DNA from: Paratrimastix pyriformis
Lineage: Eukaryota > Preaxostyla > Paratrimastigidae
Assembly: GCA_027972325.1 (NCBI GenBank)
Contig: JAPMOS010000002.1
Span: 656,001 to 720,000 of the forward strand
DNA length: 64,000 bases
Reading direction: 5' to 3'
Shown: piece after piece, positions 45,304 through 55,931 of the stretch
How positions within the stretch are numbered: the first letter of the stretch is position 1
How the letters are laid out: each line of letters opens with the position of its first letter
Notes under the pieces: generated by a model
What the model saw: the letters and a program-made list of their open reading frames with translations, nothing else
The model's database searches: none
Told to the model about the DNA's origin: nothing
Program-made: the position numbers and the translations under genes

Positions 45304-47908
45304 CGGACCAAGACGCTCCTGCTCAGGGGCCGCGGCCCAGGGCTCGAGTGGGTCGTCGGTGGCCAGGCTCTGCGGGGTGCGGCTGAAGGCCGCCTGCTCG
45401 CCGAAGGGGGCCGCCCGGTCGTACTCGTCGACGGCCAGGGGCGCCACCCAGGGCAGCATGAAGGCCGGCAGGGATGCGTTCCGGGCCTGAGAAACGTGTG
45501 GGTGGTGATCAGCCTGCTCAACCCCCCCACCACAGACACTCCACACCACACACGGGGGGTTTCCCAAACACGACGCCGCCAGCACCACGATCCGGCGCAC
45601 AGACGTGCTGGCGCTCGATCCATGCCTGGGCGGTGCGGCACTGGGTCTCGGTGGCCCCGGTGGCCTGCTGGCAGGCGGCCAGGGAGGCCTCGAGGGCTGC
45701 CAGGCTGCGGGCGCGGTCCTCGGGGGGCATGGCGGCCACCTGGGCCTGCTCCTCGGGGCTCAGGGACGTCGGGCCTTCCATCGGGGCCATCATCCACTCG
45801 GGCGCGCAGGGCGCCCAGCCCGAGAAAATGTCGCTCTCCCACGTGGCCTCAGAGGGGGCTGCCCCGGGGGGCTCGGGCTGCGGCTGCGGCTGCGGCTGCG
45901 GCTGCGGCTCCTGAGGCTGTGGCTGCGGGGCGGCGAGTGGGGGCTCCTTGTGGGCCCGGGGGGCCCGCACCTTCCGAGATCGGGCCTTCTTTGTGACGTG
46001 CTGCTCGGGCGGCGAGGAGGCTGCGGCGGCATCAGGGGCTGCCGCTACGTGCGGCTGCTGGGATAGTGCAACGGCGGGCGGGAGGGCGGGCGGGGCGACC
46101 GCGGGTGCGGCCATGACGGTTGCGGTCCTTTTGCGGCGGACGGGCTTGGCCGGGCCCGGGCCGCCGTCCAGCACCTGGTCCATGTCCAGCTCCATGGCCG
46201 CCGCTCCGCTGCCCTGCGGCGGTTGGGGGGCGAGCCCCTGGGCCTGGGGGCGCATCGCCTCGGGCCCCAGGCCTGATGGCCTGTGGTGTGCGGTGGCCTG
46301 TTGGCCCAGTTCGCGGTCCAGCACGGCAGGGGCCGAGGGCGGAGACAGACTGCCCACGGGGGCGCCGTCGGTGGTGTGCGAGCGGCCCGTGACGGCGAGC
46401 TGCTTGCGGATGCGGCGCCACTGAGCGGTGGAAATGGACTTCTTGCGGCCGCCGGGCGAGCTGCCCGGAGCGGGGGGCGGGGTGCCGGATCCGGCACCGT
46501 TGTTGTTGGTGAAGTTCTCCAGGGCCCGGGCGCGGCGGGCGCGGACGAGGCGCAGGTTGGCAGCCATGCTGGCTGTGAGGGAGAGCAGGCTCTGCTGGGC
46601 CTGGGCGGGCGGCTGCCGGCCGGGAGAGGCAGGCTCCCCGTCGCCGCCATCAGGGGAAAAAGGCCCCCCCTCGAGAGCAGGGGGTGCTTCGAAGGCGGGG
46701 ATTTCCTGTGAGATAGCCGGCATGGGGGGCTGGGCGGGCAACGAAGGGGGCAATGGGGGTTGCTGGGGGTTGAGAGCACTCGCGTCCTCGTCCTCAGCGG
46801 CCATCCGGTCCCATTCGATGTTCGGCTCCATGAGGGGCTCAGCCGCAGGCTGGGGCGGTGGCGGTGGCGGTGGCGGTGGCGGTGGCGGCGGGGGAGGAGG
46901 AGGAGGCGGGGGAGGAGGCGGCGGCGGGGGAGGAGGAGGCAGCGGTGCCGCGCTCTCGGATGATGGACCACTGATAGCGGGTGGAGGCGATGGGGAAGAC
47001 GAAGATGGGTGGTGATGGTGATGGTGGTGGTGATGGTGCCGGTGGTGTCGCTCCGTTGGGAACGGAGGAGGGGGAGCGGCGGCAAGCGGCGGCTGATCAA
47101 ATGTGGGGCGTGGGGGAAGGGATGCCTGCGGTAATGTGGTTGATGGCGCAGGTGGCATGGCACCTGCTCCAGTAAGAGAAGAGGAAGAGGTCCCCAGGGT
47201 TGGTGCCGCCTCAACAACACCGAGGGGAGGGGGAAGAACGACAGTGTGGGTGAAGTTGAGGTCGTATGGCGGGGCATCTGGAGGCCAAGCCGGGAAAGAC
47301 TTGGCGATCTCTGCTGTTCTTCGCTCCATTTCCGCACAGAATGTGATGATCTCCGCACACCGAATCACGTCAGTGTTGTATTCTCGGCAATTTCGATACA
47401 TCAAACGAAATTCATCAAAGAATTGGGCACCGGTTGTATAATGCTACGGAGAAGGGAGTGGTGTTCTCACAAAGCAGGGCGAACACAGACCCCCGATTTG
47501 AGGCGTTTTCGGATGGTGGAGATGTCGATCGGATTCTGCGGATGGGGGACAATAGGAGCACGGTCCGATGGATGAAACAGACAGTAATGACATCATAATA
47601 GTCAGGGGCGTCTTTCCGAGAGACTGGTTGGAGGAAGATCTCAGAGTAGGGCTGTCAAACAAATCAGTCTCGACCCGGACTGTTAAAGAGAGGGAAAACC
47701 TTGCATTTGGTTAATTCACGCAGGACCAGGTTGGCCGCGTCCGCGAACTCGGTGCTTGTCGCGACTCGGGAGGGCTTGAGGGCGGTTGGTGTTGCTGCCA
47801 GAAAATCTTCGAACAGACCATTACGACCTGCCTCTCTCTCGTTCGGACAGGATCCGAATTGAAGAGAATGGCAAGCTCGCGGGGAATTCCCGCGGCCTTG
47901 TTGCTCAT
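40971..47908 (-). CDS. Bromodomain protein with long low-complexity C-terminal region
   Basis: Well-supported exons on the minus strand: 47849..47908, 47700..47774, 47583..47639, 47491..47535, 45605..47443, 45309..45486, 44820..45138 and 44134..44657. Five exons rebuild a complete bromodomain, an acetyl-lysine reader: VLRELTKCKIFLQPVSRKD, DYYDVITNPIDIST, GAQFFDEFRLMYRNCREYN (conserved Asn) and VIRCAEIITF. Long disordered tracts follow, with poly-His, poly-Pro and a basic stretch (KKARSRKVRA). Further left, coding continues in blocks about 42309..43888, 41968..42154 and 40971..41345, including a 12-Gln run encoded at 43639..43674 and helical text such as ALLDFVLRRQGIAMGLRGLL. The joins near 44.1/43.9 kb and 41.9/41.7 kb do not agree in phase, so this part could be a second gene or contain an indel. 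Chromatin binding is inferred. Confidence 0.8.
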
Positions 47909-48108
47909 CGCAACAGAAAGAGTCGATTTCACCCCCTGATTCCAACTATCTCCTCGATTTGAACAAAAAATGAATTGTTCCGCAAATAATAGGAAGAAGA
48001 AGATGCGAGGTTCAATAAATAAAACCTCGTCGCAAAAAGGAACGATGATAAATCGAATCCGAATGAGAGAAATGCTGGGAAAAACTAATACAAAAACGGC
48101 CCGCTTTG

Positions 48109-48856
48109 TCAAGAAAATCCCGCAACAAAACGATCAGGAGGAGCATCAGCAATAATCCCCCGTGGTGTTGGAAGGGGTCGCCGTGATGGAGTCGTCAAGG
48201 CCCCACCGCTTGTCCGCCTTTCTGTCACAATTGGTTGGGCACCCGGCTGGAGAAAGGGAAAAGGAGTAGAGGGAAATGATGGGCGGTGCCACCAGCAGCC
48301 GGGGTGCTCCGTCGTTCGGGTAATGAATGCACATGTCAAGCCACCACCCACCGCCCAGCGTGATTACAGACCGCCACAGGTGCCACGAGTCTGTGCTCTC
48401 GACGTTGGTCAATAAAACGACACAACGCAGCGGCAACGAAGGCGAAAACCATGAAGGCCGCAAAAGCACTCCCACTTATGATGCCTGCGAAAAAATTGGA
48501 ATGGTCCCACACGTGAAAACAGACCAACGGTCAAATCAAAAGTGCAGAATCCTTGGTCAGCATATCCCCAAGTGCCACCGCCACATTTCGCTGGCATGAA
48601 TGCGAAGACTTCAATCGATTTTAGAGGAGGACGACAACAGACAAGTCGTGGGCCCAGAACGGTTGCCAGGAAGACACAAACCAGATTGCATACACCATCC
48701 ACAGCTTTCGAGAAAGCAATTGAGTTTGTTCAGATATGCCGACACAGACCCGTCGCCTGCCAAACAATTGTCACATGACGTATAGGAAGAACAAGAAATT
48801 GCTGACACTATTCTCATGTGTGGGGAGAGAAGGAGGGCGGCGAGAACCAATAGCAT
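48109..48856 (-). CDS. Small type I membrane protein with PSI domain
   Basis: Exons on the minus strand: 48750..48856, 48643..48704, 48525..48608, 48372..48484 and 48109..48246, encoding 167 residues. A signal peptide (LLVLAALLLS...) is followed by a PSI/plexin-type Cys-rich module (CSSYTSCDNCL, CGWCMQSGLCL), one membrane helix (GIISGSAFAAFMVFAFVAAA) and a basic cytoplasmic tail. It resembles the C-terminal part of the giant surface protein (PSI, helix, short tail) without the repeats. All introns start GTCTG; one is only 34 nt. Function unknown; a receptor or adaptor at the cell surface is a guess. Confidence 0.82.
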
Positions 48857-49379
48857 TCCTAAATAAAGAAGAGCCGATAGGTGTCGCCGGTTCTGAACAC
48901 CAGCCGGTTTGTCTCTGCAAGGTGGTCCCGGGCCCTCCTCCGCATCTGCCCGGGCCAGGGGAATGGTGGACCCGGCAGAGACTCACTTCAGGCGATCATG
49001 CGCCAACTCGCAGGGCTGGCCATGAAGAAAGACGCCCTCTCTCAGGGACATGCGGCTCCCGTAATCCCCAGCCCGACATCGCATCGTGTTCCAACAGGCC
49101 CAGGAGGCCGGAGGGCCGCTGCCCACCATCACCCTGGGTCGTTCGATCCTGGTCAGCGATTACCCTCTGATGGACCGCCCCCCGCAAAGGCCTGGCCGAG
49201 TAACAATCTCGTTTGCCTGTGTCTGCGTGTGAGCCAGAATACATCGACTATCTCTCTCTAGGTTTGTTGAAGCCGGGGCTGACTGCCATAACGAGATAAA
49301 ACACGCCGTGTCTGATGCGCACCACGAAGAAAGAGAGGAGGAGAGGAACATACAGAGAAAGAAGACACCACTCACTTGC
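48857..49379. other. Intergenic region with coding-like plus-strand text
   Basis: Between two minus-strand genes. On the plus strand a stretch near 49000..49065 reads AIMRQLAGLAMKKDALSQ. Another near 49087..49200 reads FQQAQEAGGPLPTITLGRS and SILVSDYPLMDRP in a different frame. Both look like protein but lack a start, a domain or a clear splice model; they may be remnants or chance. Confidence 0.35.
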
Positions 49380-52300
49380 TCATGGCTTCTTCGTCCGCGC
49401 CTTTGCGATCTTTCGGCCTTGGAGAACTTCAGGGGGAGCAATCCAGCTGAAATTGTCTGGGGTATGAAGAGTGCGGAGAGGGAGATGTGAGTCGAAGTGG
49501 AGCAGGGATTGGGGGGGGGGGGGGGGGGGGGAGTGGGAGGGCCGGCGGGCACGCAGACTTGTGGGGGCAGCGGGAGCTGGGAGCTGGGGGGGAGCCGCCG
49601 AGCCGCCGAAGGGGTTGACGCCTGCTGCGTGGGAGGCACCGAAGACCACCGGGGCAGCTGCACCAGAAAAAGCGTGAGCAAGGTGGGTCGGGCGGCATGG
49701 CGGGAGGGGCAGACCAGGGGTGGACGAGGCACCAAAGACGGCGCTCCCGAAAGGATTAGTGGCCGTCGGGGCAGGGGCGGGGCCGAAGGGAGCAGCAGGA
49801 GCGCCGAAGGGAGCGGCGGGGCAGCGCCGAAGGGGAGCGGCGGGAGGCGCCGAAGGGGTTCGCAGCGGGGGCAGCCGGAGCAGGGGCAGCTCCGAAGGGC
49901 GAGCCAAACGCGGGCGGTGCCGAGGCGCCGAACGGGTTGGCGCCGGCTTGGCTCGGGGGCAGGATCCCGGGCGCGGCAGCCGAGGCGCCGAACGGGTTGG
50001 AGAGAGCCGACCCGCCGCCAGCCGAGAAGATGGGCGCGGGTGCCGGGGCCGGGGCCGCGGGAGCCGCCGGGGCAAAACCGGACGACCCGCCGCCAGCCGA
50101 GAAGACGAAATCGGACGGAGCAGCCGAGGCGCCCCCAAAGTTGAACGAACTGGGGATCGCCGGCTTGAACTCCATCTCGATGGCCCCATCCTGCACAGGG
50201 GCAGACCCACCAGAACACAGGTGTCAGGCGCGGGTGCGCGGGGCGGGGGAAGAACAGATCACCCCAACCCACAAGGACAGAAGGACACATGTCGCGGCAT
50301 GGGGCGGACCTCAGCGGGCTTGCTAGCAGGGCTGGCGCCGAAGGGGTTGGCCCCGAAGGGGTTGGAGGGAGCCGCGGCGGGGGCCGCGAAAGGGTTGGAG
50401 GCCGGGGACGGGGACGGGGCTGCGGGGGCGCCAAACGATGGGGCTGGGGCCGGGGCGCTCAGGCCGAAGGGGTTGCCGGCTGGTGGGGCGGGGGCGGCAG
50501 CGGCGGGGACCGAGGCGAAGGGGTTGGCGCCGAAGGGGTTATTAGAGGGGGTTGCAGATGGGGAGGGAGTCGCCGCGCCTCCGAAGGGGTTGCTGCTCGC
50601 GGCAGGAGCGGCGGGGGGAGGCAGGCCGAAGGGGTTGGATGCGACCGGGGCAGGGGCGGGAGTGGAGGCAGGGGCGGAGGCAGGGGCAGGGGTGGCTGAC
50701 GGGGTCCCGAAGGGGTTGGTCGCCGGGGTCGGGGTCGCCGGAGCCGGAGCGGGGGTCCCGAAGGGGTTGGTGGCGGGGGTCGCGGCGGCGGGAGTAGAAG
50801 AGGGGAAGATGCCGAAGGGGTTGGAGGCAGGAGCAGCAGACGTGGGGGCCGGGGCGGCTGGGGCAGCAGAGGCACCGAAGGGATTCACACCAAAGGGATT
50901 GGCCGCAGCGGGTGCCGGGGCGGCTGGAGTTGCGGGGGCGGCCGGGGCCGGGGCCGGAGCAGCGAAGGGACTCACAGCTGGGGCGGCGGCAGGGGCGGGG
51001 GTGCCGCCCGACGGGGCGCCCTCGAGCGCCTGCGGGCTGGCCTTCAGGAAGGGGTTGGCGACCCCGCCAAAGGCGGCAGGCGGAGGCGGGACCTCGTCCT
51101 TGGTGGGGGCCGGGATGGGCTCGCTCGAGGGGGCAGTCGAGAAGGTGGCCAGGCCGAAGCCGACCGCGAAGGGGTTCGGGGCATCCTTGGGCGGGGCGAC
51201 CGGGGCTGGGAGCCCAAAGGCGTTGCCCGGCTTGCTCTCGGACTCGTCTTCGTCATCCTGGGGGCTCGGGCTCCGGGCGGCGGGCGTCTCGAGGGCCGTG
51301 CTGGGGGGCGGCACGAAGACGATGCCCGCGTCGGGGGCGGCGGCCGGGCTGGGGGCCGCCTCAAACTTCAGGACGTCCTTCTTGGGGCCGGCGGCCAGGA
51401 AGCCGCCCGCCGAGGGGAAATCCTCCTTCTTCTCGTCCTGGGCGGGGGCGGGGGTGGGCAGGGCGAAGGGCGAGGCGGCGGCCGGCTCGGCCTTCTTCTC
51501 GCCGAAGGGGGACGAGGTCTTGTCGGGGAGGGCGAATGGCGACGAGGAGGCGGGGATCTTGTCGTCCTTCTTGTCGGGCAGGGCGAAGGGCGATTCGGTC
51601 TTCTTCTCGCCGAAGGGCGAGACGGCGGCGTCCTTTGGGGGCGGGAGGGCGAAGGGCGAGGCGGCAGCGGCGTCCTTCGCAGGCGGCAGGGCGAAGGGCG
51701 ATGAAGCGAGGGGCTTGCGCTCCTGGGCCTGCACGACCGCAAAAGCGAAATGAGCGATGGGCGGCAGGGGAGGCCGGCAGAGGCGGACCGGGGGAGCGCC
51801 GAAGAGGGCCGCGTTGATGGCCATCTTGGGGACGGCGATCCCCTCGAGGGCCTTGCTGGTGGCCTCCTGGGCGTCCTCGTCGACCACGGCGGGGCTCTCG
51901 CCGCCCTTCAGGGCGGCCACCTGCTCCTTGGCCACCTGCCACTCGGCCTTCTTGGCTGCGCGGGGGAACGGGGGAGCGAGGAGGAGGAGGATGGCCGTGA
52001 TGAGAACAGTGCCGCGGTGCGAGGGAGTGGAAAAGTGGAAACGGGATCGGGACGGACCGCGCGAGAAGGGGTCGCTCATCTGGGCGGCGGAGTGGCGTGG
52101 GGTGCGGCGGGAGGTCTCCTCGGGGAGAACGATGGGGGCAGCCGTGGCAGAGGCCACCATGGGGGCCACCTCGCACAGCGAGTGGGCCGCGGCCCGCTCG
52201 GCAAGCTCGACGGGCGGCTTGGTGAGCATCTCGGCCGCCGCGGACTTCTTCTCATCGGCCGCCGCGGACTTCTTCTCCTCGGCATCCTTCCCAAAGAGTC

Positions 52301-55300
52301 CGAAGATCGACTTGGTCTGAGGGAGCGAGCGGGAAGTGAGCGGGTGAGCGAGATGGCTGGATGGGGCGACAATGGCTCTGCATGGGGCAACAATGGCGAG
52401 GGCGGACCGGAGCGGCAGGGGCGGCCTCCTTGGTGACTGGGGTGCCAAAGAGCGATGCGGCACTCGATGTGGGCTTCGCGTCGCCGAACAAGGCGCTGGC
52501 CTTCGATGGGGTGCGGCTGGGCGAGGGGGGCGCCCCAAAGAGCGAGCCCGAGCCGTGCGGGGGGCTGACCGAATAGAGGGCGGCCTTGTCCTTGACCTCC
52601 TTCTCCTCCTGCGCCGAGCGGAGCGGAAGACGGGAAAGGGCGTGAGATCGGTCAGGATGGGCGCTTTCCCGCCAGGGACCCGCGGAAACATCGACACCCC
52701 GTGCCCCCCCCCCCCCCCCCCCACGCACACACACACACACACACAACGTGGTGATGCAGACCTCCTCGGTCCAGTAGCGCCGCTTGCTGATCCCCGCATC
52801 GTGGCTGTGCGCCGCAGCGGCGCCAGGGCCGGGCAGAGGCGTCCGGCGCGACGGGATCTTGCCGGCCTCGGCAGGCTCCTCGCCACTGAGGCCCTCGGCC
52901 TCCTCCTCCTCTTCCTCCTCCTCCTCCTCCTCGCCTTCCCCGTCGGCCTCGGCCTCGCTCTTGGTCGCCCCCGCGGCGGCCTCCTCGTCGTCGCTGAGGG
53001 CGACGGCCGTCTCGGCCGTGGCGCCGTCCCGCGACATGGCGGCCTTGGCGGCGGCCTCCTCGTCCTCGCCCTCGGGGCCCACATCCTCATCCTCGTCGCC
53101 GCCCTCCTCGGCGGCGCTCGGGTGGAACTCGACCTCCTCCTGCTCCTCCTCGTCCTCCTCATCGGCACCCTCGCTCTCGGCCTCGGAGGCTCCGGGGGCG
53201 GGCGAGCCGGGGGCGGGCGAGGCCGGCTTGCCGAAGATGGAGGCCCCCGAGGGGGCAGGGGACATGAGGGCCGCAAAGGGAGACGTGGAGGGGCTGGGCG
53301 CCCCGAAGAGCGAGCCCGTGCTGGTGCTGCTCTTCAGCGCCGGGCCCGAGGTGGTGGTGCTGGTGGCGGTGCTCGTCGTGCTGGTGGTGGTGGCGGCGCT
53401 GCTGGTGGTGGTGACCGGAGCAGCCAAGGAGGCGAACGGGTTCGAAATGGGGCCCGTGCTCACGGAGGCCGCGAAGGGGTTGGCGGCTTTCTCTGGGGCA
53501 GCCGGGGCAGCCGGGGCGGGTGCGGGTGCCGGGGTGCCGAAGGGGTTGGGATTGGCTCCCGCGGCAAGGGAGGCGAACGGGTTGGCAGCCGGGTTGGCGG
53601 CCGGGGCGAACGAGCCGAAGGGATTCGGCGCGGCAGCGGCGGGGGTGGCCGTCTTGGCGGGCTCGGCGGCCTTCATGAACGGGTTCTCGGCAGCTGCGGC
53701 GGGGGGAAGGGCGAGCGAAGCCACAGGGACGGCGGGCTTGGGCGAGGCGGGCCGGGCCTTGGGGGTGGCCAGCTTCTCATCCTTCTTCCTGGGCTCGGGC
53801 TTGGCCTCCTCTTCCTCGGACGGGGCCTCTTCCTGGGGCTCTGGCTCAGGTTCGCTGTCCTTCTCGGACTCGGACCTGGAGGCCCGCGACTTCTTGGAGC
53901 CTTTCCGGGCCTTAGGCTTGGGCTTGGGTTTGGCTTTGGGCTTGGGCCGCTCCTCCTCCTCTTCCTCGGCCTGCTCCTCCTCTTCCTCCTCCTCCTCTTC
54001 TTCCTCCTCGGTGGCGGCCTTCTTGGGCAGGGGCTTGCCGACCGCGGGGGATTTGAAGAGGGCCGAGAGGGCTGAGGTGGGGGCCTCCGAGAGGGCCGAG
54101 AATGCGCGCGGCAGAGTCGAGAGGGACGGCAGGCCCTCGTGGGGAGGCAGTTCCGCGACGGCAGGCTTGCGACCCTGCGGAGAACCAACCAACAAACCGA
54201 AAGCATGCGCATGAAGTGGTGCCGAGGGTTGGGTGTGGCGGGCTGGGCGGGCGGGACGTGCCGGTCGCTCCCACAGCAGCTGGCCGGACGGACCTTGGAC
54301 GTCTTCTTGGGCTTCTCCTTTTCCTTTTCCTCAGTCTCTTCCTCCTCCTGCTCCTCCTCGGCCTCGAGGGGCACGTAAGACTGGGCAAGGCGCGACCGTT
54401 TGGCGGTCTGGTGGGGCGCGGCGAGGGAGCTCAGCATATGCCGCATATCCTGGGGGGGGGGGGGGGGGGGGGGTGAGTGAGCATGAAAGGGCATCGATGG
54501 AAGAAGCAGGGCCATGCACAAGACCAGACAAAGATGCACGGACCTGAGCGGCCGGGATGACCCGCTCGAGTGACTCGAGGATCTTCTTGGCCGTCTCGCT
54601 GGTGGCGGCAGCCCCCGAGACAGTCGAGGGGCGTGGGGCCTCGTACGCGAGGGTATGCTTGCGGCCTGTCCGCGGGGCCAGGTCGTCCGCCTGCTCCTCG
54701 AAGGGCATCTCCTCCTTGTTCACTGCCGGGGCCATGGCAGGGGCCGGAGCCGCTGGGGCGGCGGGGGAGGCCATCATCAGGGGGACCTGCATGGGCATCT
54801 GGAGACCCATGGGCGACATGGCCCCAAAGGGGCGCATCGGGCTATAGTAAGGTTGGTAGGGCATGACGTAGGGCATCCCATACATGAATGCCGCACCCGG
54901 GTGGCCGGCGGGGGTGGCGTAGGGAGTTGGGGGGCGCATAGCGGGGAACATGTAGTTGTCGATGGGCAGCGGGCCGGCCAGGGGGGGCATCTGGGTCGGC
55001 GGGGAGGAGAACAGTTTGGCGAAGGCGGGTGTCCGGGTGACTGATGGTGTGGCAGCGGGCGCTGGGGTCGCCTGGGGGGTCCGCTGGGTGGCACCGAGCA
55101 GGTCCGAGAAAACGACGGACGAGGGGACGCTGGGTGTCGGAGGCAGGAGGGGGGTCACGGCCGAGGGACGGGCGGTGGACTTGGGGGTGGGGGCAAAGAG
55201 CCCCGAACCAGCAGCGGCGGTTTGTTGCTGTTGCTTGTTGAAGGGGCTCGCGCGAGGCACGGGCCGGGACTGGGCAGGAGTGGATGTGGACGAGGCGATT

Positions 55301-55801
55301 CCGTCCAGGGTCAGTGTGGCGGGGACGTTCGTGGCCCAGGATCCGATTTTTTGCATCACCGAGTCCATCGATGCAGGGATCATTGGTTCAGGTGCAGCTT
55401 TGGGAGAGGGACGAGGCGGGGTTCGCCGCGGGGAGATGTGAGGAGGAAGGACGGGGGGCGATGCCGGTGATTGAGTGGTCGTGTTGGTGTCCGGGGCCGC
55501 GGTGACGGTAGGAGCAATTTCCAAAGCAGACGACTAATAACAGTTGTGTGGTAAATCAGGCACTCACATGACCAATCCAGACATCTTCCTCGATCCGGTT
55601 TCGCTTCACAACATGGTCGACGGTTTGGTCCGTTTGCTCTACAAAAGGGGCGCGTGTTGCTACTGTGACCAAGGTGCCAGTGTGGGACAGACCGGACGGT
55701 GTGACAAGGTCCTCCGCAGGTAATGGCTCAGCGCTCCGGGTGCGCTTGTGAAATGGGCTCAAGGCAGCAATGCCTTTCCAAACTTTTCCCAAAAACGACA
55801 T
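49380..55801 (-). CDS. FG-repeat nucleoporin, nuclear-basket type (Nup153/Nup1-like)
   Basis: Exons on the minus strand: 55583..55801, 54544..55533, 54294..54449, 52762..54174, 52408..52608, 52058..52316, 51789..51955, 50310..51728, 49559..50190 and 49380..49456, about 1840 residues. The N-terminus (MSFLGKVWKGIAALSPF) looks like a membrane-binding amphipathic helix followed by basic residues, as in Nup1, Nup60 and Nup153. A short motif ETAKKILESLERV resembles one shared by plant Nup136/Nup1 and Nup153. Then come acidic coils, SPFALP repeats and dozens of NPFG repeats; the C-terminal tail is basic (GRKIAKARTKKP). FG repeats form the permeability barrier and bind transport receptors. The exon 49559..50190 is one base out of phase at C-rich runs near 49.83 kb, probably a sequence error. 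Class is secure; orthology to a given nucleoporin is not. Confidence 0.82.
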
Positions 55802-55931
55802 TTGAAGTATCGATAAAGTGAGATTCCGGAGTGAAAGCGAGCAAGAGGCCCGGAAAAAACCCTTTTGCAAACGCCTTCTACTCCAGGAGCAACCAGGCTA
55901 TCCCGCAGGCTCTTCTGCGCTCAAATCAGAA
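55802..55931. promoter_or_regulatory. Probable bidirectional promoter, nucleoporin / CDC123 genes
   Basis: 130 bp separate two divergent start codons. The stretch is AT-richer than either gene body. Confidence 0.4.

Noticed and set aside
52372-54214. Plus-strand ORFs of several hundred codons opposite the nucleoporin
   Set aside because: They are Gly/Arg/Ala-rich low-complexity translations of the antisense of acidic and FG-repeat exons.
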